Shown here one piece after another: positions 37,807-48,259 of a stretch of 64,000 bases of DNA; the first letter of the stretch is position 1; the number at the start of each line of letters is the position of its first letter. The notes beneath the pieces are model-generated. The model was given only the letters and a program-made list of their open reading frames with translations. It was not told the origin of the DNA and searched no databases. Both the position numbers and the translations under genes were made by a program. The stretch spans positions 248,001-312,000 of the forward strand of contig JACATO010001096.1 in assembly GCA_018389105.1 (NCBI GenBank), read 5' to 3'. The DNA comes from Nautilus pompilius. Taxonomy: Eukaryota > Mollusca > Cephalopoda > Nautilida > Nautilidae.

Positions 37807-40225
37807 AAAATGAAAGCAAATTATCTTGTTTGCTTTGCATTTTTTTAAAAGAGTAAAAAATGACAGTAAAATAGATTTTTAAAAAAGTATTTCTTCTAAG
37901 TGACCTAAATTATTTCCTTTAAGACGCGAAAGTAATTGATATTATAAACTACAGTCAGAGAGCTAATCGGTAATTGGTATTTTCTAGATTTTTTCCCTCT
38001 AGAACAAAACTTCCCCTCCAAAAAAATCAAACAGACTTCAAACTTTCGAAAAGGAAAACAAAATTCCATCGCAGATTCGCGCACTTTCAGAAAGTTTCTT
38101 GATGCCATTTTATTGGCTGACATCTCTCCTCCTCTGCCACGGAAAGGCCGGGTAGTTTTTGAACTGATTAATTTTAAGAGACAAAAATACAAAGAAGAAA
38201 AACTGATGTCTGCGAAGACGTCGGGCTGACGCCAGCAGCGACAGTTTAGACTGGACGAGAGGACAATCCACCCACTTTCCTTACACGGTCCTACATTCCA
38301 CCAGAAAACTGCTGAGACAATAGCGGGAGCTGTCTTTAAGCAGTGGTGAGGTCGGTATTAAGTATTTTAAAAGTACCAGAACAGATTAACAAAATCCCAC
38401 AGTAATGTCCATATAGAACGGTAATACAACAACAAGACCTCTCTTTTTTTCGAAGTAAAAATTACAGGCACATTTTGATTTGGCATCCGTCAATCGTTCA
38501 TTGACGAAAACGAGTAGCCAACACCGACAAGAATCACACGCTCGTCGATCGTGCAGACCAGAGCTCTGCACCTGCATCTCTTACCAGTAACCAGACTTCC
38601 GACGCAAGCAGGAAACGTGATCCCAGGCATCTTAGGCGGGCGGGTTTGCGCTCCACACGCAGCGTTTCCAACAGCCCGCCAGCCGCCTTGTGCCGATCCG
38701 CCGTTACGACCCTTTAGTGGCAGAACAGATCTCACGAGCATCTTCCACCGGCCATCGAGGATGAGTAGGCACTGAACGATCACGCACTCGACAGGAGTCA
38801 TTCATGTCAACGGCTCACTCACCCCGTCACCTACGGTCGCCGACCAATCATGACACCGGATGTCAAGTTCAGTCCGTTCTTCCTGCCCTCGAAATGTCGT
38901 CGTACATCAGGTGCGCAATCATCAAGCGGAATACGAACGTTCAGTTTTCGATGAACCTAAGGAGACAGAAGCGATTTAAAGACCGGGAGCAGTGTCTCTT
39001 CACACGTGCGAGGACCGGTAAGAATAAAACTGTGGGAGAAAGCCACAAGATTCCACCGTGTATTTTGAAGCATGGTAGATGTTTTACGGATTATTTTAAA
39101 AGGAGTCCTCAATAGTTTGGGTGATTTGCCAAATATAGACATTAAAAACCCCAGTACTCTACAGAAACTGCCGAGCAGCTACCGGAGACCAGCAAAATGC
39201 AGCATTGTATAAAATCGCTTGGACGAAAGCACTGATATTGTTGATGATTCTCCGCTGCATCGTTCACCGGGGGGAAAAAGGTTAAAGTTTTCCAACTTAA
39301 TAATCTGATTGCTGCTGTAGTGCCAATCGTGAGTTTTCCTGTTTCTCACTAAACTTTAATTTAGAGAAGCCCACCGTGTGTGTCCGTCTGTCTGTCTCTC
39401 TGTGTGTGGGGGGAATAACCGTTCATCTTCACACTAAGGTTTGCTGGCTTAGCCGTGGCCAGATGCCAAACCATTTTGTAAAACGCCTTGGTGCCAGTAA
39501 GAGTGAAACAACAGCATAACTACCTTGAACCGGATAACAACAAGTTGTCAGTATTCGCCTCTACTGTTTACTTGAAAAACATGGTCATTGTGTTTATTCT
39601 AAACTCCGCCAGGATACCTCACCTTTAAATTCGGCGAACAGGGTCCAGCCCCGGTAACAGCGGGCCTCGAACAGTTGCCGACCCTTGTTCTTTCTGGTTT
39701 AGGCCGGGAGAGGGAGCAGCCCACGGAAGGCTTGGTAGGTAGTTGGCGACTGTTCGTCCGCACGGAACTGATTGCCGTGACTTTGCTCAAAAGGTGTAAC
39801 GACAGGTAACGATCACTCGGACCTTTTTAGTCAGGTCAAAGATGTCCCATCCAAGGACACCGACATTTCAGAAACGATCTCTCTCCATCATGTTACGATC
39901 AGCGTACGTCAGCTTGTTCTCCATCACACTCGTCCAATGAAGGCTATTATCACAGAAGATGGCCTGGCTCCAGTCTGCCGAACTCCGACGCAAATGAGCC
40001 CTAGCCTATTCTGATTTCAGCCGGTGTTAGGGCTCTGTCTAGTGTGTAGATTAGGAGAGTGCAGCTAGGTTAGGTCAGATAAGCGGTGTAATCGTTATCG
40101 TGACGGTCAGTACAACTGTGGCACCCCGTGTCAAGACTTTTGGTGAAGGCTGATATCACTGTTCCACCAAGATATACCTTCAAAAACCTATCATAAATTA
40201 ATAAAGATAAAACAGTTTCCTGGGT
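37805..40225. other. Non-coding stretch, partly CpG-rich
   Basis: 38.5-38.9 kb is GC- and CpG-rich with overlapping frames on both strands, none recognisable. A GT/CT-rich microsatellite-like run lies at 39378-39410. 39.60-39.79 kb is GC-rich with a weak box-B-like word (rc of GCCTCGAACAG near 39663) but is not convincing as a SINE. Confidence 0.45.
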
Positions 40226-40227
40226 TC

Positions 40228-40577
40228 ATGAAATTTGCAATACAGCATCCAGAAGTGAGTTCAGCCAGAAGAGATTCATCAAAGTATGAGGCTGAGTTTA
40301 ATTGCTACATTAAACCTGCCTCAAACCTGGATATTTTTGAGTTCTTGGATAATAAGAACAGTGGATGCCATTCTTACCGGAGACCGCAGCGAACGTCTTG
40401 GCTGTTCCCCCAACTACAGCACCAGTGAAACGTGTTTTCAGTCAAACTGAAGTTTGTGATGGCACAACATCAAGAAGAATTACCCTAAGAGATGAGGAAT
40501 CTGCGATTGAAGTCATTTTTTTCCTGAATGCACTATTCGAAACATTACTTTTGAATTTTCAGTTAAAATCCTTGTGA
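40228..40577 (+). pseudogene. hAT-family transposase C-terminal remnant
   Basis: Two overlapping plus-strand frames line up as one protein across a single frameshift near 40360. The first (40228 onward) gives EAEFNCYIKPAS and DIFEFLDNKNSG. The second (from 40365) gives MPFLPETAANVLAVPPTTAP, then VKRVFSQ, TSRRITLRDEE and IEVIFFLNALF. This is the layout of the hAT C-terminal dimerisation domain: a (D/E)xxxFW-like helix, then P-L-A-xxLLAVPxTTAPxERVFS, an SSRRxxL segment and an (A)xxIFLxxN helix. hAT enzymes are cut-and-paste transposases; this domain dimerises them. The catalytic DDE core and BED zinc finger are not visible upstream, so this is a truncated, frameshifted pseudogene. Terminal inverted repeats and 8-bp target duplications were not found by eye. 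Confidence 0.75.
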
Positions 40578-40579
40578 TT

Positions 40580-42285
40580 TGGAAAAGAACTCGAATCCTG
40601 ACTAGGTTCACCCAAGTGCTTGACGTTTACTTAGATTTTAAACTGGACCTGAGACCTTCGCCATCGACACGTCGTCGTTGAAGCTCCATATTCTGGAGAC
40701 ATTGGAGAGTGGAAGGTGACGCTTACCGATAAACGGTACAGGGATGTAAAGCTACACGCGGCACGTGAAGCAATATAACTGCCACATGACTCAGGCCTTG
40801 GCTCGATAAAGAGATGGAGGATTATCCTCCCGAAGTTCTGAATTGTCTATCCATTTTTCCACACGCCCACTCGAAATATACTCGATCTCCACAGCAACAG
40901 CAGACAGGTTGATTAAGTCTGTCATCAAACGTTCAGTCTATCTATCACCACTAAGCCCGGTCTTGACGAATTAGGGAAATGTCCACTCGGAAAACTTGAT
41001 AACTCCGCCTCTAAAGCTATTATAATTCCCCCATTTTTTTAAATACCCTTCAGACCTGAAAATTTATAGCCTTGTATACGCTCAGGGGCAGATCACTTTC
41101 AAATTCGCTTCAGCATTCAGTACTTCTGGAACTCTTCCAAGCACGATGACATAAACCCAGGCAGCTGTTGGCTCGACGATTATCATCACTTTCCTCCGCC
41201 ATTATCTTTCTACTTTAATATTTTTAGAGAGAACGGAAAAAATGCATCGACTTCGTGCGTCATTGCACTCGTTGAGATCTTGCCAAAAGAAACAAATAAA
41301 TCAACATTCGACAGCTTGCAATATGTCTGTTTTAAAGTCGGTAATTCGAGAAGATTTCCGACTTTTTTCTCTTAAATTCTAGCGAAAAGCGAGTTGTGTT
41401 ATTTCCTTGTCCGACAAACTCTTACGGCACTCGATAATGGGCCAGTTTCTCCCCATTATTTCTCTTATAAATCGCAGCAGTGTTTTGGTTAATTATCTTA
41501 AATGTATAGTAGACAAAGTCTCATTTGCGCTAACCCTCCAGATATCATTTACTGATAGATGTCGATGTGATATTTACAAATACATCAAAAGCATTCTATC
41601 TGTTCAATGATCCCGGAAGAGCCAAAATGGTTTTAAAATTTTGGAGAAACGTTTAATTGTCCACCAGGTTTCAGTAAAAACTGTTTTTCTGGAGAACTTT
41701 TTCTGTGTTATGTTGTTATTTTTGTCTACGGTGGCCAACAGCTCTATTTTGGTGCAAAGTATTCAATACATCTGTGCCTGAAAAGAAAAGCAGCACTTCC
41801 ACTTCCACTTTCCACTCAGGCGTGTCTATGAACATCTGGACCCTTCTGACCTGAACTTCCCGAAGAAAAGATTTTCGCATATTAAAAAGCAAACAAAAAA
41901 CGACACAGCTTCAGATGTACTCATTAAAATCTTCTAACCGTTCGCGCGCTTTAAAAGATTATCCGAAACCTTACGATAATCTTTCGGGTTGGTGGGGGGG
42001 TGATCTTGCTCTTTCTAATTGGCAACGGAAGTATTAGCATTTAAGATTATGAAGGTTTCTTAACAATAAACGAACTTAGCGCTAACTGCTGGAGGTCTGT
42101 TTACTGCAGAATCCATACAAAGGCAACGAGAGTCAGGGTTTTAACATCTGATATCTCAGAAGTAGTGAACTGAGAGACATTAGAAGGAAAAGACGACAGG
42201 TGAAAGGGTTAAGGTTAGATTCTTTGAGGTCTTTTTTAAGGAAATAAAATCCACAAAAGTAAAACCTATGTGAAGCGGAAAAACG
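40580..42285. other. Non-coding stretch, no assignable gene
   Basis: Short frames only. A run of G (about 41991-42000) is the sole simple repeat. Sequence just downstream of the hAT remnant may contain its 3-prime end, but no inverted repeat was recognised. Confidence 0.5.
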
Positions 42286-42287
42286 AA

Positions 42288-42547
42288 ATGGTGTGTGTGT
42301 GTGTGTGTTAGTGTGTAAGCGTGTTGTTAGTGTGTGTTAGTGTGTTAGTTTGTTAGGTGTGTGTGTGTTGTTAGTGTGTGTGTTTGTTGTTAGTGAGTGT
42401 GCGTGTTAGTGTGTTAGTTTGTGTTAGTGTGTGTTAATGTGTATGCGTGTTAGTGTTGTTAGTTGTGTTATTGTGTGTATGCTTGTTGTTAGTGTGTAAG
42501 CGTGTTAGTGTTGTTAGTATAGTATATGTGTTAGTGTGTGCGTGTGC
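42288..42547 (+). repeat. Degenerate (GT)n / GTTAGT array
   Basis: About 260 bases starting with (GT)n and continuing as irregular GTTAGTGTGT, GTGTGCGTGTTAGT, GTTTGTTAG and GTATGCGTGTTAG units. It is an expanded GT microsatellite converted into a loose 8-12 bp minisatellite. TTAG occurs repeatedly, but the unit is not TTAGGG, so this is not interstitial telomere sequence. Confidence 0.95.
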
Positions 42548-42906
42548 AGGGAACAGCAAAACAACAGAACGGTGACGTTTATCATAGAGAGGGGACTTTT
42601 AGAAGTCTCCCTGTTTTACTTATCTCGCTCATGTGGTAATCGCTGTTAACCGGATAATAACTAAAGGTATAGCAGTGATAAATCCTTAATCCGTAAAATT
42701 TCAGCTGTCGAATCTGTGCTGCTGTCTATTTCCAGGATTTAACAGGAAAACATTGGACAAAAACGAGAACTGGTGGTTTTAGTAAACCTGAGTAATATGG
42801 ATAAGGATCAGGGAAGTGATGTGTGCTCTTGAAGACTAAGACTGACCATATAATCACAAAACTAACTCCCTGACCATAGTTACTCGGATACACTGGCAGA
42901 TACCCC

Positions 42907-43189
42907 GTGGACACGTGAACATTATAAACACGATAGCGACTGAAGCACGCGAGCTTATTAACAAGGCACTAAGACAGATGTGTAGACGAGAGTGAGACGG
43001 GATGAACACAATAATGTTTGGCGCATGTAGATGTTATGAATACCATAGTAATTTGGGCACATGAAGACAAAGGACAAAACAGTAATTTCGATACGTGTAT
43101 ATTATACAGGCCATATCAATGTGGACACGTGGACAGTAGGAACGTAAGATAATTCTGACACGTGGAGATCAGGAAGTCGACAGTAAGAG
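42907..43189 (+). repeat. Diverged ~34-35 bp tandem array with CACGTG core
   Basis: About eight successive units can be laid out with the approximate form GTGGACACGTGGACATTATG followed by AACACCATAGTAATTT. Box starts fall near 42907, 43020, 43056, 43090, 43121 and 43155; two intervening units before 43020 are more decayed. Typical spacing is 33-36 bases. Clear examples are GTGGACACGTGAACATTATA at 42907, GGCGCATGTAGATGTTATGA at 43020, GTGGACACGTGGACAGTAGG at 43121 and GACACGTGGAGATCAGGAAG at 43157. The palindrome CACGTG survives in three units and appears as CATG or ACGTG variants in others. Confidence 0.7.
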
Positions 43190-43194
43190 GGCGG

Positions 43195-44320
43195 GACCAC
43201 TGATGGGTAGTACAGTGGATAGTTTGATTAATGAACAGATGTGTAAACAAGTACTAACTGATACTAATCACTTAATGAATTCTATTGCTGGCCATTTCCC
43301 TTTGCTGAGAGCTCTTGCACATCAAAATGGCTTTCCTCCTTGACTGTGACGACTAAATTCTCATGTTGAACCAAAAGGGTTCATTTTGAATCCGTAAAGA
43401 CTATTTTCACCGATAATTATCAAAATTTCCCACAATGCATTGCTACAAATTAACTGACACTGCCTCTAGCAAACATCACTTTGGTTTAGTTACTAGTTTC
43501 TGGCATAAGATGTTAGGGTACAATACGCAAAAACCGCACGTTTTTTGTATTCTCCTTTCAAGTATTATCGCGGATGTGGCGAGGAGAACTTTCTCCGAAA
43601 CCTCTCGCCTGTTATTCTGTTGCAAAGGTTTTATTCTACAGTTCTGAACGGTGTATACATATCAGCTTCCGTTGCGTTGCAGTCTGGGAAAAGTTTCTTA
43701 TTTGTTGGAGATAGAAAACTTAGTTCGGATTCCAGTACGCCGTGGCCCAGAGAGCGCTCAGGCCAATACCTCGAATATTCTATTTAGTCTTTATTAAAAA
43801 GAACTGGAACCAAAACCTTCCGTAAGTATTTTTCCGGATTTCTACTCGCACGTGGAAAATCAATATTTGTTATCTAATCAGCGTATGTAGGAAAAGATTA
43901 TCTTTTTTTAAGTAGATGCGCGCGCACCCTTTGGCAACACCCAGCAGAGGGCACTCATTTCAGCCCTGGCCGTTTTGATGGATGTTGCCGGTTGAGTACA
44001 ACTCCCTATTGAAAAGCTGCCACAGGTTTTCGGACTTGGAGGAGTCTCTCTTGTCAGCTGCCAGAAAAAAGGATATGGTTTCCTTCAAACCAGTGTGTGC
44101 TGGTATTCAACAGGGAGGCCGGCAGAAATCAGAGCGGAGTTAGTCTGTTATACCATCCCAGCACTTGTCAGCTTTGATGAACGATACACACAGCGACACC
44201 GAACTTCTCCGTATTACAGGCGAGAAGACCGGGGCCGATCTTTCCGTTGGGGATCCGGTTAGGCTGGGGTTAATCGGTATCTTCGCAGTTAGAATTTTTA
44301 TCGGTTTTCAGCTATAGCTC
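43195..44320. other. Non-coding stretch, no assignable gene
   Basis: Small overlapping plus-strand frames at 43435-43787 have no recognisable domain. No repeats apart from short purine tracts. Confidence 0.5.
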
Positions 44321-44324
44321 TGCG

Positions 44325-44349
44325 AATAATAATAATAATAATAATAATA

Positions 44350-44387
<38 letters not shown>
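44325..44387. repeat. (AAT)n microsatellite
   Basis: About 20 AAT trinucleotides with a single one-base interruption near 44350. It lies 550 bases 3-prime of the mariner-like remnant. Confidence 0.97.
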
Positions 44388-44929
44388 GACGTAGAGGAAG
44401 AAGGCTTAACAAAAGTAATTTGTACAGGGGAGTGTTCATTATCTTAGTACATTATCACAACGACAACAGGGATTTCCAGCCAGAAGTACGAGACGGGAGA
44501 GTTCAGCGGCTCGGTATTTATTTAGATGCGAGGAAATTAAATTTGATAACTACAATGAAAAAAGCCTAGGGTACAACTCGCGTCTTTTGTCTGTTCTTCG
44601 GCGTCGTCCAAACGTCTGAGTTGTATGTTTAATAATAAATGCACTCGATTGTTTTGATGCTGTGTTTCTGTATAACTAGATTCTTATTTAAATTATTCGC
44701 AAACATGTAAACGGACTCAGACTTTACGACCCTGATGCACATATAAAGGGAGGTCTTTAAGTTCTGTCCAAAACGTATTTGCCCATTTTTCACAAAAAGC
44801 TTCAACCAAAACGGACGGATTACACGACGACTGAAAGCTCGGGTTCTTTAGCTTACAACGGTATTAAACTCTTTTGATAAACTTGCTTCTGGGTTTGGTG
44901 CCGGCCTGGAGACGGCGGGGTTACGCGCT

Positions 44930-45425
44930 ACTTTTGAAGGATTTTGTCCCATTACTCGCGTATGGATTTTTCAACTTCTTTGAAATGTTTGTGAGGCTGG
45001 GAGCAGTCGTTTTAAAACTAAAATCTCTCCTCCTGCCCCCCCCCACCAAAACGGCTAAATCGAAGGGAACTAGATCGGGCGACGACGGCAGGCAATCGTC
45101 CGTGTCTGTCGAGCCAGGAAAATTCTCGAACCACCATATATCTGCGTCATGTTGGCCGTGCGTGAGGCGGGAGCCCCGTCTTCGTGAAAGGTCGGGATCT
45201 CCTTTCACACCAGTCTCCAAAATATCGTTCTTGCATATTTTAAAGGCATTGACCATAATGCCTTGAAGGACATAAGCCAATGAGGTCCGACCGTCAGTGG
45301 TGATGCAATCTAGAATCATCACAGGTTTCTTTCAATAGATAGAAGAAGAACTCGTCACTACAACAGAGCGATTCGTCTTCCTCTGGCGCGATTTGAACAC
45401 AGAGAGATATGTTCTTATAACAGAC
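44930..45425 (-). pseudogene. Mariner-like (IS630/Tc1/mariner) transposase remnant
   Basis: Reading the minus strand across frameshifts gives the transposase order. CSDEFFFY (near 45365) corresponds to the first catalytic Asp block (FSDExxF). KKPVMILDCITTDGRTSLAY and VLQGIMVNA (45335-45240) correspond to VMVWGxITxDGRTxLxF and xGxxVNAxxY, followed by NDILET. HEDGAPASRTANMTQ (near 45190-45150, in a shifted frame) corresponds to QQDGAPAHxAxxTQ with the second Asp. WFENFPG and LPSSPDLVPFDLAV (45130-45060) correspond to WxxENFPG and WPPSSPDLNPLDFxVW with the third Asp. The order and spacing fit the C-terminal two thirds of a cut-and-paste DDE/D enzyme of the kind abundant in invertebrates. At least two frameshifts, a stop before KKPVMI and a run of G (near 45041) break it. 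The N-terminal helix-turn-helix was not recognised and terminal inverted repeats were not found. The plus-strand frame at 44874-45266 is its shadow. Confidence 0.8.
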
Positions 45426-45429
45426 AATC

Positions 45430-46550
45430 AGAACAAGCAAAACAATTAGCAGGGAAACACGAGCACGCGTACATAGATGTTCCACTGCTGTCGAAGTTTG
45501 TCTATCCGCTCTGTCTGACTGCAAACCGCGAAGGAGGCCAATTTAACAAATGACATAAAGGGGCATCAGAACTGACCGATGTTGGGGTATTTGTTAGAGT
45601 GTGAAGGAGTAACGGGAAGCCAAACCAGACAGCGTCAACTCCATCCCGAAAAGAACTTCCTAAACCCCTTCTGATTAGCTGTAGGGAGGGGAGAGCACCT
45701 GCAAAGATTAGGCAGGTATATATAGGAGACAGCATCGAACGGGCGCGGAGTTGTTGAGATCCGAACCACCCTTCCAGAAACTGAACACCAGCCAAAATCC
45801 GTAAAGAAATCCAGCTAAATCCTTCTAAGACCTTAATCTAACCAAAACGTTTCGTTTAGCCGCTACTACGTAAACTGGCCTCCTGCTTCTCGAAGACAAT
45901 CAGAGCGTATCCGCAGAGAACTGGTCGCCCACACGCTACTTATTAACACAAATATACAGCTGAATAAACCTGCCACAGAAATCTGGCGGATTATGTTGGA
46001 AATGCACAATGTTACGCAGGAAAGACAGCATTACTTCGGATCGTGGCTGCTGTCTGCACATCTGTTCATTATGCGAGTGGATCAGGTCAGAGTTTTTAAA
46101 ACTCGAGCTATTACATCAGCGGTTCTATGATTAAATCGCATTCTTTCTCTTGTGCAATCGACAGACGTCAGCTAAAAATTCTTTGCAGTGCAGAGTAAGG
46201 TCGTGTTTACTAGATCTCCCATTCTTCACGTCTGTTACGTACGTGAACGACGAAGTGATGGCCTGGTATGTCCACCGTCTCGAAAGTTTCGCTCCGATCA
46301 CATTCAGGATATGAGACGAAAAGTGTAGTTTTTTGGACGTCCTCTAATCGATTTGAAACCGCTGGGGTTACTACTGTGTGTCTGCTGACTGTCTTTCTTT
46401 CTTATAAATGGTTCAAGAGGCGATCCAGCACGAAACGAAAAATTCACCTAAACATCATATTTAACGGCTTGATGTACTGGACTAAAATACCTTCGTTACG
46501 AGGAATCTACATGGCATTTACCAGCTACCACATCGAGTGCGTCTTCGTGC
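45430..46550. other. Non-coding stretch, no assignable gene
   Basis: May include the 5-prime end of the mariner-like element. A 97-codon stop-free plus-strand frame without ATG (45838-46130) and other frames show no recognisable motif. Confidence 0.45.
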
Positions 46551-46554
46551 TACT

Positions 46555-46735
46555 CGCTGTCCACCGGTGGCTCGATGGCTGGACCGATCTTGAGCTCGAA
46601 TTCAGGTCGGAACCGGCTCGGTCCGGCCTACGTCCGAGACATACTTTCAACTCGCTCTTTTCTCCAGCATCTAAAAACGAAGAGTTCCACTGTGGTTTTC
46701 CGGGTACCGTTAGTAGAAGTTCCGGAAGGGGGTGT
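46555..46735 (+). mobile_element. tRNA-derived SINE, family A, copy at 46.6 kb
   Basis: A box-B-like GAGCTCGAATTC at 46592-46603 is followed by GGTCGGAACCGGCTCGGTCC, then CCAGCATCTAAAAACGAAGA at 46663 and GTTCCACTGTGGTTTTCCGG. The second half aligns well with the copy at 20.1 kb (CCACATCTAAAAATGACGGG, TTCCAGTGGGGTCTTTCC), and GGCTCGGTCC aligns with the 60.6-kb copy (GCTCGGTTTGTC). One mutation (TTCG to CTCG) weakens box B. Plus- and minus-strand open frames here are shadows. Confidence 0.65.
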
Positions 46736-46739
46736 AACT

Positions 46740-48205
46740 CTTGGCTGGCTCGCACTTTAACTAGTCGCTTGATCACCAGGGCTGCTACGTCACACCTTCC
46801 CCTTGGCAGCTCCCTGCTGTGAGATGCTCTTAGACTTTGAAAGCCAAGACAGGGTTCTGCAAGAAGAAGCAAAGCGTTGGTGCGTCAGAATACAGCAAAA
46901 CTAATAACAGAGAAAGCGAGAGTGTATTTCTTGCGACCATCTCTACCGGATACACTAAAAATATGCGGTCTATTTTAAAACAGATCTAGTTTTCCGTGAT
47001 CGGACTCATCTGGTAGGAAAGGAAATTGTAGCTGCAGATTACAAAAAAAAGGAAAAAAGACTATTATTTTTTTTTAAAGCTTTGGCGGGGAATTCTTCTA
47101 AACTGACGAAGAATTCTTCGCTCTATTTAAGTAACTATAATCTACATACATCTGGCTTTTTACTGGAATGGGAGGAGGAAAGGCAGGCGACTGGCAGGTT
47201 CTATCCTAAGTCAATAAGACACTTCCGAGGCTGGTGAGTGAGTGGTCCGTCAACCTTTACACTCGGATTCTGTATCAGAGAGGCTGGCTGATGCTTATTT
47301 CAATAGGTGGTAAACCTGTCATTAAGTACCCTTTAAACCGCCGTTTTTATCCGCCACCGATCTTGCTGACAAATCACTCAACTTTTCCAAGTCGCCTAAG
47401 GAACTGACGGGTTCCACGACGTTGTATGTCGCTCGCGCTCGTTCCAGAGGTGAAAGGACGTCTACTCGACTTCAGTTGCTGCTGTCTGGTTTCTGCCATT
47501 TCGTGACGTTGTCAGTGACTTTTGGTAGACAGGTATAGTAGGCGGCGAAGGTCGGGTGCAAGTAAGAAAGCCAGGCTGGCCAGACTCCCAGGTGGTTCGA
47601 AAGCCATCTATGAAGCCAACCGTCACGTCGAATGAATCGCTTAATGACTCAAGCGACCAAAGACCTTGACGCCTTTCCCATCAACTTACAGCAACTTTGT
47701 TCATCAAAGATTAAAATCTCAGGAAGATGGCGTTTATGGAATCGGTGCTGCTAATTATCTCTAGTTCCGCGATTAGGAAAAACCGGTTTAAAATTATTTT
47801 TCTTGTGGCTTTCTCTTCCAGTCCTTCGTTACTCAGAATGGCGCATTTAGTTTCCAGAAGGTAAAACTTTGAAACTGTATTAATTTTCGTCAAATAAGTC
47901 GAACAATTTTGGTATTTAAAAAGAAAACCATTACAACAGGTAAAAGTTGGAAAGTTACTTAATATAAAAGTAAGGAAGAATTAGAAGAACAGTGGTGCTC
48001 TAATACAATACTCTTTGTAAATCAGTTAAATGAAAATTAAAGGTTATAATCAGCTGCTTAATAAGGAAATGATCAGAATGGGAAAGTGTGACAGTTTGAA
48101 ATCTAACACGCGCAAAGAAAATATTCAGAAAGACTTTGCAAATCTTTGCTTGATTTGGATACGGACTTTTACATTTCTAAGATGATGCCAAACTTTTGGC
48201 CGTAA
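46740..48205. other. Non-coding stretch, no assignable gene
   Basis: 47.2-47.6 kb is GC-richer without a recognisable product. The rest is AT-rich with short frames. Confidence 0.5.
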
Positions 48206-48206
48206 T

Positions 48207-48208
<2 letters not shown>

Positions 48209-48253
<45 letters not shown>
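48209..48253. repeat. (GT)n microsatellite
   Basis: About 22 perfect GT dinucleotides. Confidence 0.98.
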
Positions 48254-48254
<1 letters not shown>

Positions 48255-48259
48255 ATTCG

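Noticed and set aside
37129..37848. 239-codon plus-strand ORF
   Set aside because: It is a translation of CT/ATC simple repeat (serine, leucine, histidine, isoleucine runs) and has no independent support.
39600..39790. SINE on the minus strand
   Set aside because: A TTCGAGGCCC-like word resembles box B, but no box A and no match to the other families was found.
42288..42547. Interstitial telomeric repeat
   Set aside because: TTAG recurs, but the unit is GT-based and irregular; TTAGGG arrays are absent.
44874..45266. 130-codon plus-strand ORF
   Set aside because: Antisense shadow of the mariner-like transposase remnant.
45838..46130. 97-codon stop-free plus frame without ATG
   Set aside because: Reads EIWRIMLEMHNVTQERQHYF in its middle and looks protein-like, but has no motif, no clear splice borders and a length expected by chance.
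46268..46872. 184-codon plus-strand ORF and 115-codon minus-strand ORF
   Set aside because: The second half lies in a SINE (family A) and no domain is visible in the rest; opposite-strand overlap suggests chance.
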